DNA of 64,000 bases from Neobacillus fumarioli NBRC 102428 (GCF_001591485.1 NZ_BCUZ01000002.1:45934-109933); one strand, 5' to 3'; counted from the first letter of the stretch, positions 49,724 through 58,829 are shown. Notes: generated from the letters alone by a model not told the origin. Translations and numbers: made by a program.

Positions 49724-50821
49724 ATGTTACAAAAAGGATTAAAAGGAGTTGAAGCTGTCGAAACGTTTATCAGTCATATTGATGGGGAAAATGGTCGATT
49801 AATCTATCGGGGACATGAAATTGGAGCCCTTACCGAAAGCTATTCATTTGAGGAAGTGGCCTATCTTCTTTGGTTCGGTCATTTACCCGATCCAGATCAG
49901 TTGCATTCTTTAAAAGAACAATTGAAACAAAATCGCAATCTCCCAATTTATATGAAGAAAATTATCGATCTTCTCCCCCCGGAATTGGATTTAATGGGGG
50001 TTATTAGAACGGCGATATCTGCAGAAGGCGGTTATTCCGAATATGGTTGGAAGCCGACCATATCACAGGCTATACGATTAACTGCGATCACGCCCACGAT
50101 TATCGCATATAGAAAAAGACGATTGGAGAAAAAAGAATTTATTTCTCCACTTTATGATCTGGATCATGTTGAAAATTACCTATATATGCTTACCGGAGAA
50201 CTCCCGAATCCAGCCCATGTAAAGGCACTTGAAACATACATGATTCTTACCCTTGAGCATGGGATGAATGCTTCTACCTTTGCTGCCAGAGTAACGGCAT
50301 CTACCGAATCAGATTTAGTGTCTGCCGTTACATCGGCCATTGGTACGATGAAAGGTCCGCTTCATGGAGGAGCTCCATCGGGAGTCATAGAACTGCTCAA
50401 TAGAATTGCCTTTGTAGGTGATGCGGAAAAAGTGATTCGTGAAAAACTAGCAAAGGGAGAAAAGTTAATGGGGTTTGGCCACCGAGTTTATAAAACCCAT
50501 GATCCAAGATCTATGTCGCTAAAGGCTACATTCTTGGAGCTGGTTGGACAGGATCAATGGCTTGATTTGGCAGTAAAAGTGGAAGAAACGGCTGTGAAGC
50601 TATTAGAAGAACTAAAACCAGGCCGCTCGTTATACACAAATGTAGAATTTTATGCTACTGCCATTATGAAAGCGATCAATATGGATTCAGAGCTCTTTAC
50701 ACCTACTTTCACCGCCAGCAGAATGGTCGGCTGGACCGCCCACATCTTCGAGCAGGCCGAAAACAACACCATTTTTAGACCGCAGTCCAAATATATTGGA
50801 ACAACCCATACGAGGAAGTAG
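49724..50821 (+). CDS. citA: Citrate synthase I
   Basis: 365-residue citrate synthase resembling B. subtilis CitA. It starts [20 protein letters not shown]; active-site segments are [35 protein letters not shown] and [13 protein letters not shown]; the end is [22 protein letters not shown] precedes the ATG. It makes citrate from oxaloacetate and acetyl-CoA, possibly linked to use of the acetyl-CoA from tryptophan breakdown, but this gene pair also occurs in Bacillus without that pathway. Confidence 0.93.
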   Translation: MLQKGLKGVEAVETFISHIDGENGRLIYRGHEIGALTESYSFEEVAYLLWFGHLPDPDQLHSLKEQLKQNRNLPIYMKKIIDLLPPELDLMGVIRTAISAEGGYSEYGWKPTISQAIRLTAITPTIIAYRKRRLEKKEFISPLYDLDHVENYLYMLTGELPNPAHVKALETYMILTLEHGMNASTFAARVTASTESDLVSAVTSAIGTMKGPLHGGAPSGVIELLNRIAFVGDAEKVIREKLAKGEKLMGFGHRVYKTHDPRSMSLKATFLELVGQDQWLDLAVKVEETAVKLLEELKPGRSLYTNVEFYATAIMKAINMDSELFTPTFTASRMVGWTAHIFEQAENNTIFRPQSKYIGTTHTRK

Positions 50822-50848
50822 TATTGGATCCACTATTTCACAAAACAT

Positions 50849-50887
50849 ATAAGCTGGAAATTAGACTTCCCCTAATTTCCAGCTTAT
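50849..50887. terminator. Perfect 16-bp hairpin between citA and exonuclease gene
   Basis: ATAAGCTGGAAATTAG and its exact complement around ACTTCCC. It lies at a convergent junction and probably ends both transcripts, though the T-tracts are weak. Confidence 0.7.
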
Positions 50888-50897
50888 ACGTTCTATT

Positions 50898-51521
50898 TCA
50901 TCCCATTTTTGAACGTGAACGTGATGCAGCCGGTTGATATTTTCTCATTGGACCATAGTCCAAAACTTCCTGAAGATAAAGGTTTCCTTTCGGACTTCTT
51001 TTTTTGAGCAGTTCCAATAAGTATGTAATGTCATCCATCGCTCTATGTGTTTGAAAATTAGAGATACCATGGGCTTCGATTAGGGTAAGCAATTTGCCAT
51101 TGGGAAAACCATATTGCTTCCAAGGAACATTTTTCGCTGTACAATACCAATTCAATTCATTGACTTCCGGATACATCCGAACGAGAAAACTTCGGTCAAA
51201 GGAAGCATTGTGAGCAAAAACAGCGTCAGCCCGATAAAAAAAAGTTTTAATTTTCACATCGTAAAAGTTTTTCCCCCTTACGGCCTCATAAGGAATCCCG
51301 TGCACACGAAAAGCTCTATTATAATTCTTTCGTGCGGAGTCGGATACAGGTTCACGCAAAAATGAATCTTCTTCAAGCACATCCAGAATTTCTCCTGTTT
51401 CCGGGTGATAAGAAAAAAGCTTTAAAGCGAGCTCAATGATTTCATCCGTTGTCGGCCCTAAACCAGTAGTCTCCACGTCCAAAAGCAGCCCTAATTTCTC
51501 CTGTTTCCTCACGCTAATCAC
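50898..51521 (-). CDS. DEDDh-type 3'-5' exonuclease (DnaQ-like)
   Basis: 207-residue exonuclease domain protein. The acidic residues are in LLDVETTGLGPTTDEIIELA, FAHNASFDRSFL and HRAMDDITYLLELL, giving the DEDDh set. It has no polymerase or helicase domain, so it is a standalone proofreading-like or RNase-T-like nuclease. The C-terminus is basic. It is monocistronic. Its biological role is unknown. Confidence 0.87.
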   Translation of the reverse strand: MISVRKQEKLGLLLDVETTGLGPTTDEIIELALKLFSYHPETGEILDVLEEDSFLREPVSDSARKNYNRAFRVHGIPYEAVRGKNFYDVKIKTFFYRADAVFAHNASFDRSFLVRMYPEVNELNWYCTAKNVPWKQYGFPNGKLLTLIEAHGISNFQTHRAMDDITYLLELLKKRSPKGNLYLQEVLDYGPMRKYQPAASRSRSKMG

Positions 51522-51756
51522 CCTTTTTTATAAATTTCTTCTATTATATCAAAAATCTTAAAAAACCAGACATGTTGGAAAATTTTAAAACGATAAAGGA
51601 ATTGAAACAGTACAAGTCGAATAATTAATGGGACAATTGGTTATGAATTCAGAATATTTTTGAATTATGAAAGATAAATCCTCCTGCTTTTAAACCACAG
51701 TACAAGGTCTGAGGGCTAGTGAGGAAACATTTAAAGATGGTAAAGGAGCTAGTAAA

Positions 51757-52218
51757 ATGGCGCAAGTCAAACAGTTAATGGACAATTGGTTAAGACATCG
51801 AAACGTGTTGGAAGAATTGTTAAAGTTGATTGATGATGAACACCTTTCTTTTAAACCATGGGACGGGGCTTTTACGTTAGGAGAGATTGTACTGCATGTC
51901 GTTCAATGGAATGACGTATTTGTAACCCTTGTAAAAACAGGAGAGTTTACTACACCAGTCGAAATGAAATGCTAAACAATGGAAGAAATTCATAAAGTTG
52001 TTCGTCAGTTTACCGAAAAGTCAAAAGCAAACTATGCAAAAATAACCGATGAAGATCTCGAAATCGAACGAGTCTTTGCACTTTCTAACTTTAAAGCTAA
52101 AGGTAAAACATTTCTAACGATGATGTACGACCATGAAATCCACCATAAAGGTCAGCTTTTCGTTTATGCCCGTATGGCTGGTGTGAAAGTGTTGCCGTTT
52201 TTTCGAGACTTTAAATAA
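51757..52218 (+). pseudogene. DinB-family gene split by an in-frame stop
   Basis: Two halves in one frame: MAQVKQLMDNWLRHRNVLEE..TTPVEMKC, a TAA at 51973-51975, then TMEEIHKVVRQFTEKSKANY.. up to PFFRDFK. Joined they give a normal ~153-residue DinB protein with histidines at VLHVVQWND and YDHEIHHKGQL. AAAGGAG lies before the first ATG. One base change restores the gene, so the lesion is recent or a sequencing error. Confidence 0.8.
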
Positions 52219-52237
52219 AGATAAGGAGGAGATGAAA

Positions 52238-52751
52238 ATGAAACATCATGCCTTACAATTACATGATTATCATGTGTGGGCGAATCGTAAAGTGTTTAAC
52301 CGTTTAAATGAATTGCCAAAGGACGTCTATGTTAAGGAAATCCAAAGTGTATTTCCTTCCATTGCTGAAGTGCTCGTTCATAGGTATGTCGCTGATAACG
52401 TATGGCTCGGTGTTATACGCGGCGATACATTTGAAGAAATTAGCACTGCTGCGGGCCTTTCAACAGAGGAAGAAAGGAAAAAGTATGGAGGAAATTGAGA
52501 AAGCTTACTCAGAATTGGCAGAAAAGTATAAAACTTATTTGGAGGAAAAAGAAAATCTGGATGAATCGATTTCCCCTGAGCACCCTAAATTCGGACGATT
52601 AAATACCCGTATTTCCGAATTAATTCAGCATGTCGTAAATCACGGTACGTATCATCGTGGTAATATAACGGCCATGCTGCGGCAATTAGGGTATTCAGGC
52701 CCTCCAACCGACTATATTTTGTATTTATATGAGCAACAAGGAAACATATAG
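52238..52751 (+). pseudogene. DinB-family gene with a frameshift
   Basis: The first 86 residues (KHHALQLHDYHVWANRKVFN.. to STEEERKKYGGN) end at a stop at 52496-52498. The continuation SMEEIEKAYSELAEKYKTYL.. to YEQQGNI lies in the next frame from about 52480. One extra A in the AAAAA run at about 52476-52480 explains the shift. The histidine motifs (QLHDYHVW, HVVNHGTYHRGNI) are otherwise intact. It is directly adjacent to the other broken DinB gene. Confidence 0.8.
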
Positions 52752-52804
52752 CATTTATTACCTGATATAAAACTTCCATAATAAAATGTAATGTTTTTAA
52801 CTTT

Positions 52805-52838
52805 AAAAAACAGGCCGCCTCAATGAGCAGCCTGTTTT
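52805..52838. terminator. Bidirectional terminator
   Basis: AAAACAGGC pairs with GCCTGTTTT around 14 bases. It lies between the broken DinB gene and the converging hypothetical gene. Confidence 0.8.
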
Positions 52839-53164
52839 CAGCTATTCTTTCTCTTTCTAATTATATAGCAGGCACCATCCTCGGCAAAATATAAATCCTT
52901 GCCACTTGGGATATTAAAATCTACCCTTTCTTTGTCATACAGGAGTTTTGCTACTTTTTCAAATTGCACCATCACTTCTTCTTCCGGGTTCATAATGATG
53001 GTTTGGTTTGTTGCAATAAAGCCCTTTGGATCTGTTTTTCTGTCTGGTTTTAATTCGGCAGCCCATTCGCCATGAAGCAGAATGGTACGTGCTGTGGTTT
53101 TTAGTTTTCGATTTTGGATCGACCACGCTTTCCGACAGTTGCAACGATATATTTTGCTCTTCAT
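52838..53164 (-). CDS. Hypothetical protein, 108 residues
   Basis: I do not recognise this family. The product begins MKSKIYRCNCRKAWSIQN, with a short cysteine pair, and is mixed basic/acidic with no membrane segment. The middle reads TILLHGEWAAELKPDRKTDP, and the C-terminus AEDGACYIIRKRKNS. It may be a single compact domain. It lies 110 bases downstream of the VWA-like gene. Coding is supported by length, start and terminator position only. Confidence 0.6.
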   Translation of the reverse strand: MKSKIYRCNCRKAWSIQNRKLKTTARTILLHGEWAAELKPDRKTDPKGFIATNQTIIMNPEEEVMVQFEKVAKLLYDKERVDFNIPSGKDLYFAEDGACYIIRKRKNS

Positions 53165-53274
53165 CCCCCTGGTTACCCTCTTTCGATGAAAAGTATCATC
53201 GTAATTGTATTCACCAGGTTTGCAGGTTATGAGCCCCTTCCTAATTAAACCAAAAGTAAGGAGTTCCTTTCGTT

Positions 53275-53718
53275 TTACGCCACCTTAATTGTTTTTCCAA
53301 ATGGCACCCGTGGTATAAAAGAGCCGGACACCAGCCAGAACAATTCAAAATCGACGGTTTCCATTTCTTCCGGCAAAAAACCAGTTACATCCGTAATATA
53401 GAAGAGTGTGTCAATCTTCTCTTCCTTTGCCCACTCCAGTACCAATGTATAAGAAGATTTTCCATGTGTATGATATTTAATAGTGTTACTTTTCACAGGG
53501 GTGATACTTCTTATTTTAAAATCCGCCTGAACTAAGATCGTATCTGGCTTAACTTTCTCAAAAAGTGTAACGATGTTATTAATAAGTATAGTTGGTGCTT
53601 CAGTGGTGGAAGTGTCTACCGCTAAAGCAATTTTTTTGTCTTGACGCTCTTGGATCATCGTGAGAAGCCGTTTATGCCATTTCAATAGTGTTTCCCCCTT
53701 TGTATTGAACAACGGCAA
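53275..53718 (-). CDS. DUF2201-like VWA-domain fragment lacking the metal site
   Basis: 147-residue protein resembling the C-terminal VWA-like part of DUF2201 proteins: IALAVDTSTTEAPTIL, VKPDTILVQADFKIRSITPV, LFYITDVTGFLPEEM and LFWLVSGSFIPRVPFGKTI. The usual DxSxS metal motif reads DTSTT and is degenerate, and the N-terminal metallopeptidase-like part and the MoxR-type ATPase partner are missing. It may be a relic or a standalone variant. Confidence 0.6.
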   Translation of the reverse strand: MPLFNTKGETLLKWHKRLLTMIQERQDKKIALAVDTSTTEAPTILINNIVTLFEKVKPDTILVQADFKIRSITPVKSNTIKYHTHGKSSYTLVLEWAKEEKIDTLFYITDVTGFLPEEMETVDFELFWLVSGSFIPRVPFGKTIKVA

Positions 53719-53820
53719 CCTTATTTTCCGTTAGAACGAATTCGATTATAATTGGTTAAAAACGGAATTTCTTGCATACAAAAAAATATACTATTATGTA
53801 TAAGAGTACTTTTTTACACC

Positions 53821-53853
53821 AAAAACACCCGACACCGAAATGGTGCCAGGCAT
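53821..53853 (-). terminator. Terminator after gltT, built from a repeat-like sequence
   Basis: On the minus strand GCCTGGCACC-ATTTC-GGTGTCGGGT forms a 10-bp stem with three G-U pairs, followed by GTTTTT. The arms are variants of the GGTGTCAGGCACC core. Confidence 0.65.
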
Positions 53854-53866
53854 TTTTTCAATATCA

Positions 53867-55114
53867 TTATGCTGCTTTTTTCATAGCATTTTCGTCTAAT
53901 TTATGGCCTTCCAATTTGGTGATGACGATAGCAGCCAAGGAGTTTCCGACGATGTTGACACATGTACGTGCCATATCAAGGATCCGGTCAATACCAGCGA
54001 TAAATGCAAGTCCTTCTACTGGAATTCCGACGCTTCCCAGTGTCGCTAATAGCACAACAAACGATACCCCTGGAACTCCTGCAATTCCTTTTGAAGTGAC
54101 CATCAACACAAGCACTAAAGTAATTTGATGCCAAATACTCAGATGAATACCGTACATCTGGGCAATGAATAAAGCAGCGATGGCTTGATACAATGTTGAA
54201 CCATCAAGATTAAAAGAATAACCTGTAGGAATTACGAAAGAAGTAATCGCTCTTGGACAGCCAAGGTTCTCCATTTTCTCCATGATTTTTGGAAGTACGG
54301 TCTCCGAACTAGCGGTCGAATAACCTAATAATAGTTCGTCTTTAAGGTACTTCAAAAACTTGAAAATATTAAAACCGGCAAGCTTTGCGACCAAACCAAG
54401 AACAACAAGAATAAAGAACACCATTGCCCCGTAAACTACAAGCACCAGTTTGCCAAGCGGAATTAAGGAAGATAAACCAAATGTAGAAACAGTTACACCG
54501 ATTAGGGCAAAAACACCAATTGGCGCTACTTTCATCACTTGGTTCGTCACATAAAACATCGCTTCCGATGTTCCCTTGAAGAATTTGATAATCGGGGTCC
54601 CTTTTTCCCCAATTGCAGCTACGCCAAGTCCAAACATAACGGAGAAGAAAATAATGGCTAACATATCACCATTTGCTAATGACTGAATTATATTTGTAGG
54701 AACAATATTGACAAAGGTATCAATCTTGGAATGAGATTCTGTCGTCTTAGTGGTTTCCACATAGGAATGAATATCGGTTTTGGTTAGATGGGAGCGGTCT
54801 ATGCCTGTACCTGGGTGGAAAATGTTTGCGGCGATTAAACCGACAACAATCGCAATCGTCGTAATGATTTCAAAATAAATAATCGTTTTCCCACCGATCT
54901 TCCCCAGCGATTTCATGTCGCCAACACCGGCTACCCCAACAATGATACATGAAACAACAATAGGAACAACAATCATTTTAATTAAGCGGATAAAGACATT
55001 TCCAATTGGCTGCAGGTATGTTGCCACATGAGGATTTCCGTAAAAAATCGCACCGACAATTATACCAAGTGCCAATCCGATGAAAATTTGCCATGCTAAG
55101 CTAATTTTCTTCAT
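53867..55114 (-). CDS. gltT: Glutamate/aspartate:proton (sodium) symporter
   Basis: 415-residue dicarboxylate/amino-acid:cation symporter with eight helices and two re-entrant loops. It resembles Bacillus GltT throughout: AWQIFIGLALGIIVGAIFYG, STASSETVLPKIMEKMENLG (serine-rich loop), and the late stretch DRILDMARTCVNIVGNSLA. It imports glutamate or aspartate. Monocistronic, with AAAGGAG before the ATG. Confidence 0.93.
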   Translation of the reverse strand: MKKISLAWQIFIGLALGIIVGAIFYGNPHVATYLQPIGNVFIRLIKMIVVPIVVSCIIVGVAGVGDMKSLGKIGGKTIIYFEIITTIAIVVGLIAANIFHPGTGIDRSHLTKTDIHSYVETTKTTESHSKIDTFVNIVPTNIIQSLANGDMLAIIFFSVMFGLGVAAIGEKGTPIIKFFKGTSEAMFYVTNQVMKVAPIGVFALIGVTVSTFGLSSLIPLGKLVLVVYGAMVFFILVVLGLVAKLAGFNIFKFLKYLKDELLLGYSTASSETVLPKIMEKMENLGCPRAITSFVIPTGYSFNLDGSTLYQAIAALFIAQMYGIHLSIWHQITLVLVLMVTSKGIAGVPGVSFVVLLATLGSVGIPVEGLAFIAGIDRILDMARTCVNIVGNSLAAIVITKLEGHKLDENAMKKAA

Positions 55115-55281
55115 CTACACCTCTCCTTTGTTATTTTATTAAAAAAGTATATTATGTTTTCTAATATAATTCTAATGCGAATTAACCGTTTACACAATAG
55201 TGAATTTAATCCAAAGGACAAAAAAGATATATTTTTATGAAAATATACTTATATTTTTTCAATATTTTAGTCACTCTTTCG

Positions 55282-55734
55282 TTAAAACGGTTTTAAAATC
55301 ATAAGTGCAATAATCACAATAAAGATACCATTTTCAAAGTGTTCGCAACGGAAAAGAATCTTTGATAACCGATAATATTCTTCGGGAATTTCTTCGCCTT
55401 TATGGGATTCCAATAGTGCCTTAATCGGCTTGGAAGCTGGTCCAAGGACAACCGGCCCCATCGCGAGCGCGATCAAAAAGAGAACAAGACTTGTGACATA
55501 CCACCCCATATGGAACAAGATCGTATTTAGGAAACCCATCGTCAGCCCTGTTATCAATAAAAGCAATCCACCGATCATCACAAACATATGTAATTTCTTT
55601 CTTATTTTATAAGAGTGTCTTAATTCCGTCATCGTGTTCCCCGTTTTTGCTACAATGGTTAAAATAAACCCCGGGCCCATCCCAATAATGGCAGAGAAAA
55701 TATGAATAAGCACAACGGTTCCGTAGAAAGTCAT
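55282..55734 (-). CDS. DUF2269-family membrane protein
   Basis: 150-residue integral membrane protein with four hydrophobic segments (TVVLIHIFSAIIGMGPGFIL at the N-terminus). Histidines in helices 1 and 2 are conserved in the family, which may bind haem; I infer that only from the pattern. The ATG at 55734 follows GGAGGG. Function is unknown. Transcribed alone. Confidence 0.75.
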   Translation of the reverse strand: MTFYGTVVLIHIFSAIIGMGPGFILTIVAKTGNTMTELRHSYKIRKKLHMFVMIGGLLLLITGLTMGFLNTILFHMGWYVTSLVLFLIALAMGPVVLGPASKPIKALLESHKGEEIPEEYYRLSKILFRCEHFENGIFIVIIALMILKPF

Positions 55735-55824
55735 CACGCATGCACCCTCCATCCTCTACAAAACCCATTTTAGCATAAAGCGATTCCTTTTTTGTTCTTT
55801 TATGAAGGCGTGCTTCAAATAAAA

Positions 55825-55858
55825 AGGAACCTGGGACTTACTCCCAAGCACCTTTTCC
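55825..55858 (-). terminator. Terminator after the MFS exporter gene
   Basis: On the minus strand AAAAGG..TTGGGA-GTAAG-TCCCAG..CCTTTT, then TTATTT. Confidence 0.75.
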
Positions 55859-55860
55859 CT

Positions 55861-57105
55861 TTAAACCTCTTTGCTTTTTTTCAATCCAACAGTTCGGCCC
55901 TTAAACAGCGGGACAAGGAACAGGACACCGATGATAAATAGCAGCGCGGATGTTTCGTACATAGCAAGGAGTGAAAAAGTTTGTTTCAGCCAACCGCTTG
56001 CCGTCATGGTGATGACCATTGTACCCATGAACAGTGGATTTAAGATCCCATTGACGCGGCCGATAAAAGCGGCCTCGGTATTTTTTAAGATCATCGTGTT
56101 GATGCCGATTTGAATGCCAGGCATGAACAAACCACTGAAAAATTGCGCCGTTAATGTCAGCCAAAACCATTCAGAAATTCCCAATACAAAAAATCCAATG
56201 GCGCTAACCGTCATCCCAAGCGCTAGCAGGATTTGGGGCGGTGTCTTTTTCGATACGCCTACTGTAAGGCCCCCTCCTAAAATCATACCAATCCCGAATG
56301 CAGCCATCAGCCACTGCAACTGCTCCTTCGGCAAGCCTAGCCTTTCCGTCACAAGAAAAACACCGAGCGGCTGCGTTAAACCAATTGCCAGACCTGCAGC
56401 AGCAAAACAGCATCCAAGTAATACCAATGCACGGCTATGCCACACATAGCTGAAACCTGCTTTCATTTCTTGAAGGATACTTGTGTTTTCCCCTCTTTCT
56501 TCCATCTCGTAATCTGCCGGCAGTCTGAATAGAATTCCAGCTGAAAGCAGAAAAGCTACACCCATAACTCCAATAGCAGCATTAATACTGTAATGCTGAT
56601 AAACAAACGTGCCAAGAACCGGACCGAGAATCATGAACAAGGCAAATATAGTTTGATAAATCGACATGCCCATCTGGATTAGCTCCTCTTTCACATGAAG
56701 CTTGAACAGTTTCATTCCTGAGGGCTGTGAAAATTGTGACAGAATGGATGAAACAAGTGTAGCAAAGAAAATGACCTTCCATGTTCCAAAGATAAGCGTC
56801 AGCAACACTACAAAAACGGAGACTGCACTAAGAAAATCACACCAAATCATCGTCCGCTTCGGCTTCCATCGATCGGCAAACGTTCCGCCGATAAAAGAAA
56901 ATAGAAAAATCGGCGCAAATTCTGCCACCGAAATGAGTGACACCGCAACGGGATTTTCATTTGTCTTTTCAACAACAAAGAGTAAAATCGAGTAATTCCT
57001 GACCCAAATTCCGATTTGCAAGAACAACGTTGAGAGCAGAATCGTTTGAATGACACGGTTTCGTAATAAGGCCCCGATGGTCACATCTGAATTTGTTTTT
57101 CCCAT
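55861..57105 (-). CDS. MFS exporter (MFS_3 / macrolide-efflux-like)
   Basis: 414-residue major-facilitator exporter with 12 membrane segments. MFS_3 features are the loop-2 segment GGTFADRWKPKRTMIWCDFL, SQFSQPSGMKLFKLHV, and LGIGLTQPLG-like helix 7. The start at 57105 (MGKTNSDVTIGALL) lies in the downstream copy of a duplicated start region. The upstream copy carries the stronger ribosome binding site but is out of frame. The leader has a three-codon reading frame, a terminator and an antiterminator, which is typical of genes induced by ribosome-targeting antibiotics. The substrate is inferred only. Confidence 0.87.
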   Translation of the reverse strand: MGKTNSDVTIGALLRNRVIQTILLSTLFLQIGIWVRNYSILLFVVEKTNENPVAVSLISVAEFAPIFLFSFIGGTFADRWKPKRTMIWCDFLSAVSVFVVLLTLIFGTWKVIFFATLVSSILSQFSQPSGMKLFKLHVKEELIQMGMSIYQTIFALFMILGPVLGTFVYQHYSINAAIGVMGVAFLLSAGILFRLPADYEMEERGENTSILQEMKAGFSYVWHSRALVLLGCCFAAAGLAIGLTQPLGVFLVTERLGLPKEQLQWLMAAFGIGMILGGGLTVGVSKKTPPQILLALGMTVSAIGFFVLGISEWFWLTLTAQFFSGLFMPGIQIGINTMILKNTEAAFIGRVNGILNPLFMGTMVITMTASGWLKQTFSLLAMYETSALLFIIGVLFLVPLFKGRTVGLKKSKEV

Positions 57106-57187
57106 AAATAAACCTCGTATGCTTCGAGTCGGCTTCTTTGAGCTGGGATAGTCACATCTGAATTTGTTTTTCCCATAAATAAACCTC
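57080..57187 (-). repeat. 71-bp tandem duplication of the MFS start region
   Basis: A 37-base segment covering GAGGTTTATTTATGGG and the first nine codons occurs at 57080-57116 and again, identically, at 57151-57187. The upstream copy reads into a 31-codon frame (start 57176) that stops just past the true start. Only the upstream copy has the full AAGGAGG. Confidence 0.9.
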
Positions 57188-57402
57188 CTTATCCGACAGT
57201 CTGGATAGGAGGGCAAAAGCACGCAAAAAGACCATTACGCGTACACTGTAACCTTAAAAAAAGCCCGCACTAATCCTATCCAGAAAGTTGTTCGTTTTAA
57301 TACGAATTGTTTCTAAAAATAGGATTAGTTAATCATTGGCTTTAAGGTCACCCTTCCGTATTATTGTAATTCTATCTTACTCGATATATCTTTTCGATTC
57401 AA
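57184..57402 (-). promoter_or_regulatory. MFS leader: promoter, MIN uORF, terminator/antiterminator, sequestered RBS
   Basis: Minus strand, in order. Promoter TTGAAT (57402-57397), 17 bases, TAAGAT (57379-57374). Shine-Dalgarno GGAAGGGTGA, then uORF ATG ATT AAC TAA (57336-57325). Element 1, ACTAATCCTAT (57329-57319), pairs perfectly with element 2, ATAGGATTAGT (57279-57269), followed by GCGGGC and seven Ts: a terminator. Element 2 can instead pair through CTGGATAGGA (57283-57274) with element 3, TCCTATCCAG (57210-57201), over 10 bp. Element 3 can pair with the ribosome binding site (57194-57184). Ribosome stalling on the uORF would block 1:2. Confidence 0.82.
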
Positions 57403-57519
57403 GGAAAATTTGTAATTTTATAGAAGTTTTTTGTCCTACAAAATGCAAACGAATATCTAAGACCCGGATGGTAAAACTATGGGACAGTTAGCTGGAGAAA
57501 AATACATGGTGGTGTTAAT

Positions 57520-57771
57520 ATGTCCGATATGTTAGAACCCTTTGAATACGAAACAGGAACAACGATCCAAACCTTCAATATTATTGATACGAGTGTAAAT
57601 GCTGAAGGATATGAAGTACTTCTGAATATTGATTTGGACAGCGGGTATGAATTAAAAGGAGTACGGATGAAAATAAGCTTTGATGATCTGGCCGCATATG
57701 AAACAGATGATATCCATGAAGGCGTGAAATATGCGTTAGGTTTTTTCAATAATCAAATCGGGAGGCGATGA
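57520..57771 (+). CDS. Hypothetical protein, 83 residues
   Basis: Unrecognised small acidic protein, MSDMLEPFEYETGTTIQTFN and onward, ending GFFNNQIGRR. The composition suggests a compact beta-rich domain. It overlaps the next small gene by 4 bases (ATGA), so the two form a tiny operon. Translation is supported by the overlap and by GGTGGTG upstream. Function is unknown. Confidence 0.65.
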   Translation: MSDMLEPFEYETGTTIQTFNIIDTSVNAEGYEVLLNIDLDSGYELKGVRMKISFDDLAAYETDDIHEGVKYALGFFNNQIGRR

Positions 57772-57773
57772 CA

Positions 57774-57908
57774 TTGAAACAAATAGATAAAGATCAGCAA
57801 ATGGACTTGATGCAGCATAGCCGGAATCAGAGCCAGGCAGAAAAAATATTAAAAGGAAAAAAACATAACGAAGACAAAGAAAGGGCATGGGAAGATGACC
57901 GTCTCTAG
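57774..57908 (+). CDS. Small charged hypothetical protein, 44-46 residues
   Basis: Frame KQIDKDQQMDLMQHSRNQSQ to ERAWEDDRL. An ATG at 57768 is only 2 bases from GGAGG, so TTG at 57774 (8 bases) is the likelier start. Highly hydrophilic and probably helical. Coupled to the gene before it. Not a family I recognise. Confidence 0.6.
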   Translation: MKQIDKDQQMDLMQHSRNQSQAEKILKGKKHNEDKERAWEDDRL

Positions 57909-57925
57909 CGGACATCTCCCTTTTT
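57889..57925 (+). terminator. Terminator overlapping the small gene end
   Basis: GGGAAGATG-A-CCG pairs with CGG-A-CATCTCCC (one bulge), then TTTTT. Confidence 0.75.
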
Positions 57926-57929
57926 CTAT

Positions 57930-58637
57930 TTATTCATTTGGACCAAATACCCTGTTCCGGATATCAGGAACTTCGCGTTTGGCAATTCTTTTTTCCAATG
58001 TCTCCCTGAGACCGGGCGACAACAGCTGACATTCGGCAAGGCTGCGCATCGCCTCTAAATCAAGTTGTACACCATGAATGATTTGATTACATTTTACTAT
58101 GGTCCATTCCGGGCATGGCCGGTCTACTAATGACAGGGTTTGGCCCACTTCAACAAATCCTTCTTGTAAAACTCGAAAATACCAGCCTGTTCTGCCTGTA
58201 TTTTGCAACAATAATGCCAGGTTTTTAATTTTAAACCTTCGAGCAGGTTTCCAGCAGGGCTGTCTTGGCTGGGAAACTTGGACAACCGCCCCGCCAATTT
58301 GAAACATGTCACCAATAGAAACTGTATCCTCCCATATCGGTTCGATCAGGAAGTTCTCTCCCATGCCTCCTGGAGTAATTTGAGAAAATCCGAGTTCGTT
58401 ATTCCAGTATGTATAATGGCAATATGGATAAGCAAATACAGCTTTTTCCGGTCCGCCATGATGTTTGCGGTCTGCTTGGCCGTCCCCTGTAATACCTGTT
58501 TTTCCGACCCAAACTGGACCTTCAACTGGCTCTTTAAAAATGGCACTTGTCCACTCGCGATCCATCGAATTCGACGCGTTTCGATCACCTACAGTTTTTG
58601 GCAAACCAGCAAAAATATTTTTTAATAAAATCGCCAA
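57930..58637 (-). CDS. MOSC-domain protein (YiiM-like)
   Basis: 235-residue MOSC protein. The conserved cysteine is in VSQPRQPCWKPARRF, and the N-terminal part has GDGQADRKHHGGPEKAVFAY. The C-terminal ~60 residues form the 3-alpha domain found in YiiM. MOSC proteins handle molybdenum cofactor or reduce N-hydroxylated compounds. Monocistronic. Confidence 0.88.
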   Translation of the reverse strand: MAILLKNIFAGLPKTVGDRNASNSMDREWTSAIFKEPVEGPVWVGKTGITGDGQADRKHHGGPEKAVFAYPYCHYTYWNNELGFSQITPGGMGENFLIEPIWEDTVSIGDMFQIGGAVVQVSQPRQPCWKPARRFKIKNLALLLQNTGRTGWYFRVLQEGFVEVGQTLSLVDRPCPEWTIVKCNQIIHGVQLDLEAMRSLAECQLLSPGLRETLEKRIAKREVPDIRNRVFGPNE

Positions 58638-58829
58638 CTTTCCCGCCTCCCCCTATTTGGTTCATGCTAATATTATACATTTTTTGCTAACGAAGTATAA
58701 TATTTAAGTTATGAAATAAAATACAAACGGGAAATAATGAAAAAGACATAACAATCAATTGGAAATCACCACCTCATCATTTCTCCTATTTTCCTTGCTA
58801 TAATTAAGGAGAATCAAGGAGTGAAATAA

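Noticed and set aside
51590..51640. Possible ECF sigma promoter (TGAAAC)
   Set aside because: No matching -10 at 16-17 bases.
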